Counted from the first letter of the stretch, positions 1 to 5,832 are shown. The stretch is DNA of 5,832 bases from Betaproteobacteria bacterium (GCA_021300125.1 JAJTHX010000283.1:1-5832), one strand, 5' to 3'. Numbers and translations are program-made. The notes: a model not told the origin generated them from the sequence alone.

Positions 1-940
1 CCGGCGCGCCCCCGGCATAGGCGACGATCTGGTCGAAGATGTTACCGAAAATTCGCTCGTAGCCGTTGCGCTCGACATAACCGATGTGCGGGGTGCACAC
101 CGCGTTGTCCAGGACCAGCAGCGGATGCTTCGCGCCGAGCACCGGCTCGTCCTCGAACACGTCCACCGCGGCCATGCCCGGACGTCCCGCCTGCAGTGCG
201 GCCTCCAGCGCACCCGGCGCGATCAGGCCGGCGCGGCTGGTATTGACGATCAGCGCGGTTTTTTTCATCCGTGCGAGGTCGGCCGCGGTGACGATGCCGC
301 GGGTGGCCTCAATCATGCGCAGGTGCAGCGAGATCACGTCGCTGTTTTCGAAAAATGCCTCCTTGCTGCCTGCCGCGGCATACCCGTCGGCACGCGCACG
401 CTCGAGGGAACCTTCGCGCCCCCACACCAGCACCTTCATGCCGAAGGCCTTGCCGTAGCCCGCAACCACGGCGCCGATGCGGCCGTAGCCGAAGATGCCC
501 AGGGTCTTGCCGCGCAGGCCCATGCCGACGGTGGACTGCCAGCGCCCCGCCTTCAGCGCCGCGACCTCCTGCGGAATGTGGCGCATCGCCGCGATGATCA
601 GGCCCCAGGTCAGTTCCGCCGTGGCATACGAAGGCTGGCCGGGGTGCAGGCTGGTGCACAGCAGCACGCCGTGTTTCGTGCAGGCATCAAGATCAATGTG
701 CGGATAGACGCTGTGATGGCTGATCAGCTTCAGTTTCGGCAGGCGCTCGATCAGCGGTGCACGGATCGGCGTGCGTTCGCGGATCAGCACCAGCGCCTCG
801 GTGTCCTTCAGGCGCTCCGCAAGCACACCGACATCCTTGGTGTGGTCGTTCCACACCGTCACATCATGCCCCTTGAGCCTGGCGAAGCAGTCGAGGCTGC
901 GGATCACGTCCTGGTAGTCGTCGAGGATGGCAATCTTCAT
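1..940 (-). CDS. D-2-hydroxyacid dehydrogenase family protein, C-terminus cut by window edge
   Basis: Predicted cytoplasmic NAD(P)-dependent oxidoreductase interconverting a D-2-hydroxyacid and a 2-keto acid; the substrate cannot be named. I translated 313 codons from the ATG at 940 without a stop. The Rossmann nucleotide-binding motif GYGRIG is at residues 151-156. The family catalytic triad is visible as Arg236 (in NTSRAG), Glu265 (in VFEDEP) and His285 (in CTPHIGY). Family members are usually about 310-335 aa, so only a few residues should be missing. The N-terminal substrate loop is unusual: where most members have a Gly-rich T-x-G segment before the conserved ID, this one reads [10 protein letters not shown] (residues 74-83). 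It is the last visible gene of the minus-strand cluster, 48 bases after the lyase. No clear Shine-Dalgarno precedes the start; the leader is A/T-rich. The family is very likely; the reaction is open (3-phosphoglycerate, glyoxylate or another hydroxyacid). Confidence 0.9.
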   Translation of the reverse strand, partial: MKIAILDDYQDVIRSLDCFARLKGHDVTVWNDHTKDVGVLAERLKDTEALVLIRERTPIRAPLIERLPKLKLISHHSVYPHIDLDACTKHGVLLCTSLHPGQPSYATAELTWGLIIAAMRHIPQEVAALKAGRWQSTVGMGLRGKTLGIFGYGRIGAVVAGYGKAFGMKVLVWGREGSLERARADGYAAAGSKEAFFENSDVISLHLRMIEATRGIVTAADLARMKKTALIVNTSRAGLIAPGALEAALQAGRPGMAAVDVFEDEPVLGAKHPLLVLDNAVCTPHIGYVERNGYERIFGNIFDQIVAYAGGAP

Positions 941-988
941 GGTTTTAATAAGTATTTGATTTTATTGATAAATGATATTGGCCGACCT
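941..988 (-). promoter_or_regulatory. A/T-rich leader between lyase and dehydrogenase genes
   Basis: This 48-base spacer is strikingly A/T-rich in an otherwise GC-rich window and lies directly before the dehydrogenase ATG. On the minus strand it contains AATAAAAT (959-966) and TATTAA-like hexamers that could serve as a -10 box, but I find no convincing -35 partner and no Shine-Dalgarno. It may be an A-rich translation-enhancing leader, a weak internal promoter, or just a spacer. Confidence 0.25.
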
Positions 989-2353
989 TCAGTTCAGCCA
1001 ACCTTTCTCCCGCGCCTGGGCGAGCACCTCGTCCACGATCTCCGGCGCGCGACCGACATAGGTCGTCGGGTCGAGCACCGCCTTGATCTCGGCCACGGTC
1101 ATGGCCTGCTTCACCCGCGCGTTCTGCATCAGCGCATCCTCGAAGGACATGCTCTTCTCGATGCCATGCATCGAGGCTTCGTAGACCAGTTCGTGCGCGG
1201 TTTGCTTGCCCACCTTTTCCGACAGCTCGAACATGACGCGCTCGGAGAGCAGGAAACCGCCCAGGGCATCCAGGTTTTTGCGCATGCGCGCGGCGTCCAC
1301 ATGCAGGCCGGAAATCACGTACTTCATGATCGACAGCATGCCGCCGACGATCAGGCAGGACTCGGGCAATGCCTTCCACTCGCCGCGCCAGGCCGAGCCG
1401 TCGCGCTCGTGCTCGATCAGCATGGACTCCAGCATGTAGGCGACGTTGTAGCGCACCGCGCGGCTGGCGCCGACCACCGCCTCGCAGCTCGAGGGGTTGC
1501 GCTTGTGCGGCATGGTCGAGGAACCGACCTTGCCGGCACTGAACGGCTCGTACAGCTCTCCGATCTCCGTATGCTCGAGATTGATGATCTCGTTGGCGAT
1601 CTTCGCCAGCGTCGCGCTGATCAGGCCGAGCACGTTGACGTATTCGGCGAAGCGGTCGCGCGCCGGCTGCCAGTTGATGTCGGCCACGCCCAGGCCCAGC
1701 CGCTTCATCAGCCGCTGCTCCAGCGCCTTGGCCTTCGGGCCGTACGAAGCCTGGGTGCCGACCGCGCCGACCATGCCGCCGACGAATACCCGGGGTTCCA
1801 GCTGGCGCAGCCGCTCGTAATTGCGGCCCATTTCCGAAAGCCAGATCGCCGCCTTGTGGCCGAAGGTGATCGGCAGTGCCTGCACGCCGTGCGAGCGCCC
1901 GACCATCGGCGTGGCGCGATGCGCCTCGCACAACTTGGCCAGCGCCTGGCCGATGGCCTTCATGTCGCGCAGGTAGACCGCATGCGCGTCCTTCATCTGC
2001 AGCACCACCGCGGTATCGAGCACGTCCTGCGTGGTCGGCCCGAAGTGGATGTATTCGCCGTGGTCGCCGGGGCAGAGCTTCTGCACCGCCTTCAGCGCCG
2101 GCACCAGCGGATGCTTGATGCGGCGGATTTCAGCGGACACCTCGTCCATGTTGATGCGGTCGATCTTGGCGTTGGCCGCGATGTCGGCCGCCGCGGCCTT
2201 GGGGATGATGCCGAGCTCGGCCTGTTCCAGCGCCAGCGCCGCCTCGAAGTCGTACCACTTCTGCACGCGGTTGCGGTCATTGAAGATCGCGCGCATCTCC
2301 TCGGTGCTCCACAGGTGCTGTAACAGCGCATCGTCAAAAACGCCGGAAGCCAT
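989..2353 (-). CDS. Class II fumarase/aspartase-superfamily lyase (adenylosuccinate lyase / carboxymuconate cycloisomerase-like)
   Basis: Predicted soluble homotetrameric enzyme catalysing beta-elimination that releases a fumarate-like product, or the reverse addition. It has 454 aa, close to E. coli PurB and to bacterial CMLE. The superfamily signature GSSTMPHKRNP is at residues 277-287, with the catalytic serine loop at 278-279. Other conserved blocks are HFGPTTQD (103-110), GRSHGVQALP (152-161) and EHERD (314-318). The overall layout, including the C-terminal LDPTTYVGRA block, resembles PcaB-type cycloisomerases. However, His155 is kept at the adenylosuccinate lyase catalytic position, where as I recall bacterial CMLE carries Trp, so C-N (or C-O) lyase chemistry is more likely than cycloisomerisation. 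The start is set by the ATG at 2353 with GAGGAG (2363-2368) nine bases upstream; the frame stays open further upstream, but into the hydrolase gene. Its position between a hydrolase and a dehydrogenase argues against housekeeping PurB. Superfamily certain, substrate unknown. Confidence 0.9.
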   Translation of the reverse strand: MASGVFDDALLQHLWSTEEMRAIFNDRNRVQKWYDFEAALALEQAELGIIPKAAAADIAANAKIDRINMDEVSAEIRRIKHPLVPALKAVQKLCPGDHGEYIHFGPTTQDVLDTAVVLQMKDAHAVYLRDMKAIGQALAKLCEAHRATPMVGRSHGVQALPITFGHKAAIWLSEMGRNYERLRQLEPRVFVGGMVGAVGTQASYGPKAKALEQRLMKRLGLGVADINWQPARDRFAEYVNVLGLISATLAKIANEIINLEHTEIGELYEPFSAGKVGSSTMPHKRNPSSCEAVVGASRAVRYNVAYMLESMLIEHERDGSAWRGEWKALPESCLIVGGMLSIMKYVISGLHVDAARMRKNLDALGGFLLSERVMFELSEKVGKQTAHELVYEASMHGIEKSMSFEDALMQNARVKQAMTVAEIKAVLDPTTYVGRAPEIVDEVLAQAREKGWLN

Positions 2354-2400
2354 GGTGTAGTTCTCCTCGTGGTGTTGCGGTTGGATGCGGTGCGACCCGG

Positions 2401-2423
2401 AAAAAAACAGCAGCTCAGGCCGC
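2401..2423 (-). terminator. Weak hairpin plus T7 tract after the hydrolase stop codon
   Basis: On the minus strand a 5-bp stem, GCGGC/GCTGC with one G-T pair and a CTGA loop (2410-2423), spans the hydrolase stop codon. It is followed two bases later by seven T residues (2407-2401). This has the shape of a weak intrinsic terminator or attenuator between hydrolase and lyase. The stem is short, so most transcripts probably read through. It could also be a chance homopolymer. Confidence 0.3.
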
Positions 2424-3353
2424 GGCCAGTGCGCGGTTCGCGGGCATGCGCATGAAGGACTCCATCGCGTGCCAGAACTTGTGGCGGTTGATGCCCAGGG
2501 TCGCCGCATGGGCGAGCCCCGAGACAAACACGAACTGCTTGTCCTTGCTCGGCAGCTTGCCGAAGAAATCGAGCAGGTCGGACTCGGCGGCAATGCCGTC
2601 ATACTCGCCGCGGATGATGCACACCGGGCAGCTGATCTGGAGCGGATCGATCACCGGCAGGTGCGCGCACATGTCGAGGTAGGTGCCGTTGGGCACCGTG
2701 TCGCCCAGCGCGAGTTCGGCCGCGGCAAGCGCGTCGGCGGCGATCATTTCCGAGGTGCCCGGCTTGTCGCGGGTGAACATGCTGCGCACGAAATCGACAT
2801 CGACCTTGCGCCGCGGATTCTTGCGGTACTCGTCCACCTTCTCGCGGCGCTTGGCCAGGGTCGGCGAGCCGGCGCCGGTGTAGACCAGGGCAGACACCAT
2901 CAGCCTGCGCACCCGGCCCGGATTGAGCTGGGCATACAGCGCGGCGCGCAGCGCACCCGAGGAACCGCCATACATGAACACCTCGCGCTGGCCGGTCTCG
3001 CGCTCGACCAGAGCCATCGCAGCAGCCAGATCCTCGGCGCCGGAGGCGATGCCCGAATGGCTGTCGGTGCGATCGGAGCGGCCGTAACCTTCATGGTCCA
3101 TGGTCCACACGTCATAGCCGAGCGCCGCGAAATGATTCATCAGGGAATAATCATCACGGCCGGGCACATTGAGGTCGAAGCTGTTGCGGCCGGAGGCCGA
3201 GGAGCCGTGCACCAGGAACAGCACCGGCGCGCCGCGACCGGCGGCACGTTTGCGGTAGACATAGAGTTTGACGGCGGCACCGCCGGCCACCGTTTTTTGC
3301 ACCCGGTATTCGTCGCTCTGGATCGACGGGCTTTGCAGCGATGTGTCTGACAT
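2415..3353 (-). CDS. Alpha/beta hydrolase fold protein
   Basis: Predicted cytoplasmic serine hydrolase (esterase, thioesterase, lactonase or C-C hydrolase), 312 aa with no signal peptide. Visible landmarks are the oxyanion-hole HGSSASG segment (49-55), the DHEGYGRSD strand-turn typical of the fold (86-94), the nucleophile elbow GGSSGA with Ser131 as likely nucleophile, a helical cap rich in charged residues (about 165-205), the acid Asp252 in RGEYDG, and the catalytic His282 in GLAHAA. All three triad residues are in the expected order. I chose the ATG at 3353 because homology starts soon after it. An ATG 22 codons upstream (3419) adds a segment that reads like non-coding sequence. The Shine-Dalgarno is poor (GGAA about nine bases upstream). 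It is the first gene of the three-gene minus-strand cluster and faces the CoA-transferase gene across 168 bases. The fold is certain; the substrate is not. Confidence 0.88.
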   Translation of the reverse strand: MSDTSLQSPSIQSDEYRVQKTVAGGAAVKLYVYRKRAAGRGAPVLFLVHGSSASGRNSFDLNVPGRDDYSLMNHFAALGYDVWTMDHEGYGRSDRTDSHSGIASGAEDLAAAMALVERETGQREVFMYGGSSGALRAALYAQLNPGRVRRLMVSALVYTGAGSPTLAKRREKVDEYRKNPRRKVDVDFVRSMFTRDKPGTSEMIAADALAAAELALGDTVPNGTYLDMCAHLPVIDPLQISCPVCIIRGEYDGIAAESDLLDFFGKLPSKDKQFVFVSGLAHAATLGINRHKFWHAMESFMRMPANRALAAA

Positions 3354-3521
3354 GTGGAAGGATTCCGGGCCGGTTGAAAGCGGTGGATTATCGCACCGCG
3401 CGTGCGCCGGACCCCGCACAAGTCCGAATGCTGGCCGCGTGTAGAATCAACTTCAACACGATACTGAACAATCTGCGTCAGCAACCGGTATCCCACACGA
3501 ACCACCATCGCGGAGCGCGCC
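3354..3521. promoter_or_regulatory. Divergent control region between hydrolase operon and CoA-transferase gene
   Basis: This 168-base non-coding stretch separates two outward-facing transcription units, so it should carry promoters for both. For the minus strand, GATAAT (complement of 3387-3392) matches the -10 consensus at five of six bases and lies 33 bases before the hydrolase ATG, but its -35 region is poor. For the plus strand, TAGAAT (3442-3447) also matches five of six, again without a good -35. TTCA-N9-TGAA (3452-3468) is a small dyad of the kind LysR-type regulators can bind. GGAG at 3512-3515, six bases before the ATG, is a good ribosome binding site for the CoA-transferase gene. 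No regulator gene is in the window. Confidence 0.45.
3380..3399. promoter_or_regulatory. Candidate operator: GCGGTG-N8-CACCGC inverted repeat
   Basis: The perfect 6-bp arms GCGGTG (3380-3385) and CACCGC (3394-3399) flank an 8-base A/T-containing centre that carries the possible -10 box of the hydrolase operon. A dimeric repressor bound here would block that promoter. Inverted repeats arise often in GC-rich DNA, so this rests on placement and symmetry only. Confidence 0.3.
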
Positions 3522-4343
3522 ATGACCACCCCTGCCACGAAAATCGTCAGCCTGGCCGAACTCGCCGCGCGGATTCCCGACGGCACCGCGCTCGGCCTGG
3601 GCGGCGTGTTCCTGCATCGCGGCCCCTTTGCGCTGGTGCGCGAGCTGGCACGGCAGCGCCGCCGCAACCTGGAAATCATCAAGCCCTCGCCCGGTTACGA
3701 CCTCGACCTGCTGTGCCGCGCCGGCGCGGTGAGCAAGGTGCGCGCCGGCATCGTCGCGATGGAAGGCAATTTCGGCCTCGCTCGCTGGTACCGCAAAGCA
3801 ATCGAGCAGCACGTGGCCGCGCTCGAAGAACACGCCTGAATCACCCTGGTCTCGGGGCTGCGTGCAGCCTCCTACGGAATACCCTTCCAGCCCGTGGCCG
3901 GTGTCCACGGCAGCGAACTCGTGCGCGTCAACCGCTGGCAGACCGTGCGCGACCCCTACGGCAGCGGCAGGGATGTCTACGTGATCCCGGCCATCCATCC
4001 CGATATCGCGGTGATCCACGCCGCGGAGATTGATGCCCAGGGCAATGCCCGGGTCTACGGTTCCCCGTTCTGGGACCACCCGCTGACCCGCGCCGCCAAA
4101 CGCGTGCTGGTCACCGCGGAAAAACTGGTGCCGACCGAACGCCTCGCCGCCCGGCCCGAACTGACCCTGGTGCCGGGCTTTCTGGTCGAAGCCGCGGCCA
4201 TCGTACCCAAGGGCGGCTGGCCGGGCTCAATGCATCCCGAATACGACATCGACTATCCCGCGGTCGAACACTACATGCAGGACGCGCAGGGCATCCTTGA
4301 AGAACATCTCGCCGCCGCGCCGGAATGCAGCATTGCGGATTAA
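3522..4343 (+). pseudogene. CoA-transferase subunit A (glutaconate CoA-transferase alpha / IpdA-like), interrupted by an in-frame TGA
   Basis: The frame encodes 273 positions of a family I CoA-transferase alpha subunit; such subunits, with a beta subunit, move CoA between carboxylic acids or, in the IpdAB branch, hydrolyse a ring. The N-terminal half (105 aa) has the ALGLGGVFLHRGPFALVREL glycine-rich entry segment and the DLDLLCRAGAVSKV block. It ends at TGA 3837-3839. Directly after it, in the same frame, homology continues with ITLVSGLRAASYGIPFQPV, then RDPYGSGRDVYVIPAIHPD, the GNARVYGSPFWD block and a normal C-terminus ending at TAA 4341-4343. There is no frameshift and no length loss, only this one stop. 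The ATG at 3522 has GGAG six bases upstream. No subunit B gene follows, although A and B are normally adjacent. Either this is a recent pseudogene, or the base is a sequence error, or the TGA is recoded. Without readthrough the 105-aa product would lack most of the fold. Confidence 0.75.
3837..3871 (+). other. In-frame TGA followed by SECIS-like hairpin
   Basis: TGA (3837-3839) sits inside the conserved alpha-subunit frame. Fourteen bases later comes a 7-bp stem: GGGGCTG (3854-3860), loop CGTG (3861-3864), CAGCCTC (3865-3871), with one G-T pair. The stop-to-loop spacing is 21 bases, and the small loop contains GT near its 5' side. These fall within the loose geometry known for bacterial selenocysteine insertion elements, such as the E. 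coli fdhF element. GC-rich coding DNA often forms such stems by chance, and I see no selenium genes in the window, so selenocysteine is a hypothesis only. Confidence 0.2.
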
Positions 4344-4353
4344 TTACACGGCG

Positions 4354-4368
4354 ATGAGCACGCGGTGA
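4354..4368 (+). other. Four-codon minicistron (MSTR-stop) overlapping the glycosylase start
   Basis: ATG at 4354 opens a four-codon frame, Met-Ser-Thr-Arg, that stops at TGA 4366-4368. Its last base is the first base of the glycosylase ATG (TGATG overlap). The nine bases GATGAGCAC occur twice, at 4353-4361 and 4367-4375. It could be a translational-coupling leader, a small local duplication, or the scar of a lost downstream gene such as subunit B. No ribosome binding site of its own is clear. Confidence 0.3.
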
Positions 4369-4877
4369 TGAGCACCCTGCGCAGTTTCCCGCCGGTGGCG
4401 GCCGCCGGCGCCCGTGTGCTGATCCTCGGCAGCATGCCCGGCGCCGAATCGCTGCGCGCCGGCGAGTACTACGCCCATCCGCGCAACGCCTTCTGGCCCA
4501 TCCTTGCCGACCTCATCGGCACTGCGCACGATGCGCCCTACGCGCAGCGCATCAGCGCCCTGCGCGCCAGCGGCATCGCACTGTGGGACGTACTCGCCGC
4601 CTGCACGCGTCGCGGCAGCCTCGATTCGGCGATTGATGCGGCTTCGATCATCGTCAACGACCTGCAGGGGTTTCTGCTGCAGCATCCTCGGATCAGGGAT
4701 GTGCTGTTCAACGGCGCCGCCGCCGAACGCTATTTCATGCGCCACGTGGCGCCCGGCCTGGAGGCCGAGGCACTGCGCCTGATCCGGCTGCCCTCAACCA
4801 GCCCGGCACATGCGACGCGCAGCCTCGCCGACAAGCGCCGGCTATGGCATCAGACGATGAATAAAATAATCAAATAA
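4368..4877 (+). CDS. DNA-deoxyinosine (hypoxanthine) glycosylase, uracil-DNA glycosylase superfamily family 6
   Basis: Predicted base-excision repair enzyme that removes hypoxanthine, the deamination product of adenine, from DNA. The 169-aa protein has the compact single-domain size of the family. Motif I is GSMPGAESL (21-29), followed by YYAHPRNAFW (34-43). Asn40 is the likely counterpart of the catalytic Asn described for the Methanosarcina HDG protein. Motif II is LPSTSPAHA (141-149), which corresponds to the DNA-intercalating loop. ALWDVL (71-76) is also typical of the family. The start could be GTG 4365 or ATG 4368; I prefer ATG, which overlaps the upstream TGA. The last codons (MNKIIK) use A/T-rich codons including ATA, unlike the rest of the gene. 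Only four bases separate its stop from the next ATG, so it is probably co-transcribed with the transporter. MUG-type and family 4 glycosylases are alternatives, but the YYAHPRNAFW motif favours family 6. Confidence 0.88.
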   Translation: MSTLRSFPPVAAAGARVLILGSMPGAESLRAGEYYAHPRNAFWPILADLIGTAHDAPYAQRISALRASGIALWDVLAACTRRGSLDSAIDAASIIVNDLQGFLLQHPRIRDVLFNGAAAERYFMRHVAPGLEAEALRLIRLPSTSPAHATRSLADKRRLWHQTMNKIIK

Positions 4878-4881
4878 ATCA

Positions 4882-5757
4882 ATGGATTACATGAACACAC
4901 CGATCCTGCTCGCGATCCTTGGCACGGTCTGCTTCGGCGCCGGCATGATCAGTTCGCGGCTGGGGCTGCGCGATACCGATGCCCGCACCGGTGCGGCGAT
5001 CAGCGTGCCGGCGGCGACACTGCTGTTCGTGGCCAGCGCGCCGTTCACCGTGGATGCGGAAGCTTTCAGCCTTGATGCCGCACTGATCTTCGCTGCTGTG
5101 GGGCTGGTCTATCCGGCGATGGTCACGCTGATGACCTTCCGCAGCAACGAACTGCTGGGGCCGACAGTGACCAGCGCGGTCTCCGGCACCGCGCCGCTGT
5201 TCGCGATCCTGGCCGCCGCCCTGTTGCTCGGGGAACAGGTGCCGGCACAGGCGGCAATTGCCGCGCTGGGTGTTGCCGTCGGTGTCGCACTGCTTTCCTG
5301 GCGGCAGGAATCCGCCGCCGGTACGCTGCGCGGACGCTCGCTGCTATGGCCGGTCGGCGGCGCGCTGCTGCGCGGCCTGGCGCAGACCGGGGCCAAGGCC
5401 GGCCTGCTGGTCTGGGCCAACCCCTTCGCCGCGAGCCTGATCGGCTATCTGGTGTCTTCCGCCGCGGTATTCGGTGCCGCCCATGCGCGCAGCGGCGGCC
5501 GGCGCCAGGCCAGCGCCGCCGGTAAACGCTGGTTCATCGCCACCGGCCTCATCAACGGCTCGGCGATGGTACTGATGTACGGCGCACTCGCCCAGGCGCC
5601 GGTATCGACCGTGGCGCCGATCATCGCCGCCCATCCCCTGGTCACCGTTCTCGGCAGCGCGCTGTTCCTGCGCGATGAAACACTGCGGCCGCAAATGGTC
5701 TGCGGCGCGATCATCACCGTCGCGGCGATCACCTGGCTGGCGCTGCACCGCCATTAA
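4882..5757 (+). CDS. EamA-family (drug/metabolite superfamily) inner-membrane transporter
   Basis: Predicted inner-membrane permease of 291 aa, most likely an exporter of small metabolites; the substrate is unknown. It consists of two EamA repeats (about residues 7-140 and 154-288), each with five hydrophobic helices: roughly 7-25, 38-55, 65-85, 94-116, 123-140, then 154-175, 183-200, 216-236, 241-263 and 270-288. Each repeat ends its fourth helix with the family-typical pattern of Pro, a small-residue helix, then an acidic residue (PLFAILAAALLLGEQ and PLVTVLGSALFLRDE). The basic loop 203-216 lies between helices 7 and 8 and is probably cytoplasmic. The start may be ATG 4882 or ATG 4891 (MNTPILL). 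Neither has a strong Shine-Dalgarno; 4882 lies four bases after the glycosylase stop in an A/T-rich leader. Translation is probably coupled to the upstream gene. Confidence 0.88.
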   Translation: MDYMNTPILLAILGTVCFGAGMISSRLGLRDTDARTGAAISVPAATLLFVASAPFTVDAEAFSLDAALIFAAVGLVYPAMVTLMTFRSNELLGPTVTSAVSGTAPLFAILAAALLLGEQVPAQAAIAALGVAVGVALLSWRQESAAGTLRGRSLLWPVGGALLRGLAQTGAKAGLLVWANPFAASLIGYLVSSAAVFGAAHARSGGRRQASAAGKRWFIATGLINGSAMVLMYGALAQAPVSTVAPIIAAHPLVTVLGSALFLRDETLRPQMVCGAIITVAAITWLALHRH

Positions 5758-5766
5758 AATACCGTC

Positions 5767-5832
5767 ATGGACTGGACCCCCTTCAGCTTTGTCGTGATTC
5801 ACCTCGCGCGCCAGATCCGCGCCAACGAAATC
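5767..5832 (+). CDS. Start of an unrecognised gene, cut by the right edge
   Basis: ATG at 5767, nine bases after the transporter stop codon, opens 22 codons with no stop up to the window end (MDWTPFSFVVIHLARQIRAN, then EI). The codon use is GC-ending like its neighbours, and the position suggests the next gene of the same transcription unit. No Shine-Dalgarno is evident and the stretch is too short to assign to a family. Confidence 0.4.
   Translation, partial: MDWTPFSFVVIHLARQIRANEI

Noticed and set aside
945..1931. A 328-codon minus-strand frame inside the lyase gene
   Set aside because: It overlaps the lyase in another frame, is dominated by Arg, Ala and Gly, and has no family motif, whereas the lyase frame shows full superfamily signatures.
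86..2323. A 745-codon open frame on the plus strand
   Set aside because: It runs antisense through the dehydrogenase, the spacer and the lyase. Its product is rich in Arg, His, Ala and Gln with no recognisable domain, as expected when GC-rich genes are read on the wrong strand.
989..2353. Housekeeping purB or true pcaB assignment for the lyase
   Set aside because: The signature loop and context differ from the usual purB, and His155 differs from the Trp I recall in pcaB, so no gene symbol is given.
2385..3350. A 321-codon plus-strand frame opposite the hydrolase
   Set aside because: It is antisense to a gene with an intact catalytic triad; the composition is His/Arg/Ala-rich and no domain is visible.
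3453..4079. A 208-codon minus-strand frame opposite the CoA-transferase
   Set aside because: It is an antisense shadow. The plus-strand frame carries the homology on both sides of the TGA, so this frame does not explain the interruption.
3894..4343. The 149-codon C-terminal part as a separate gene starting at GTG 3894
   Set aside because: There is no ribosome binding site, and homology extends upstream of this GTG right back to the TGA, so it is the second half of the interrupted gene rather than an independent start.
5344..5802. A 152-codon minus-strand frame opposite the transporter
   Set aside because: It is an antisense shadow of a clear ten-helix membrane protein, with no motif of its own.

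Overview
The window is GC-rich, densely coding bacterial DNA. Codons ending in G or C dominate, genes are tightly packed, and the protein families are common in soil and water Proteobacteria. A betaproteobacterium (Burkholderiales-like) is my best guess, from protein family style only; no rRNA or other marker gene is present. I see no tRNA, rRNA, CRISPR array, insertion sequence or phage gene.

Left half, minus strand (3353 down to 1): three genes in one direction that probably form an operon. In transcription order they are an alpha/beta hydrolase (3353-2415), a class II fumarase/aspartase-superfamily lyase related to adenylosuccinate lyase and carboxymuconate cycloisomerase (2353-989), and a D-2-hydroxyacid dehydrogenase (940 to the left edge, cut near its C-terminus). 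The gaps are 61 and 48 bases. This looks like a small-acid catabolic or salvage cassette, but no substrate can be named from the sequence.

Centre (3354-3521): a 168-base divergent control region. It holds a GCGGTG-N8-CACCGC inverted repeat overlapping a possible -10 box for the hydrolase operon.

Right half, plus strand: a glutaconate-type CoA-transferase subunit A (3522-4343) whose reading frame is broken by one in-frame TGA at 3837-3839. Homology continues in the same frame on both sides. The usual partner, subunit B, is absent. A hairpin downstream of the TGA meets the loose geometry of a bacterial selenocysteine insertion element, so recoding should be tested, but a simple nonsense mutation in a decaying gene is the more likely reading. 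Next come a family 6 (hypoxanthine/deoxyinosine) DNA glycosylase (4368-4877), an EamA-type ten-helix transporter (4882-5757), and the first 22 codons of an unrecognised gene at the right edge.

The hydrolase operon and the CoA-transferase probably belong to one metabolic theme (hydrolysis, C-N or C-O elimination, hydroxyacid oxidation, CoA activation). The glycosylase and transporter look like unrelated neighbours.
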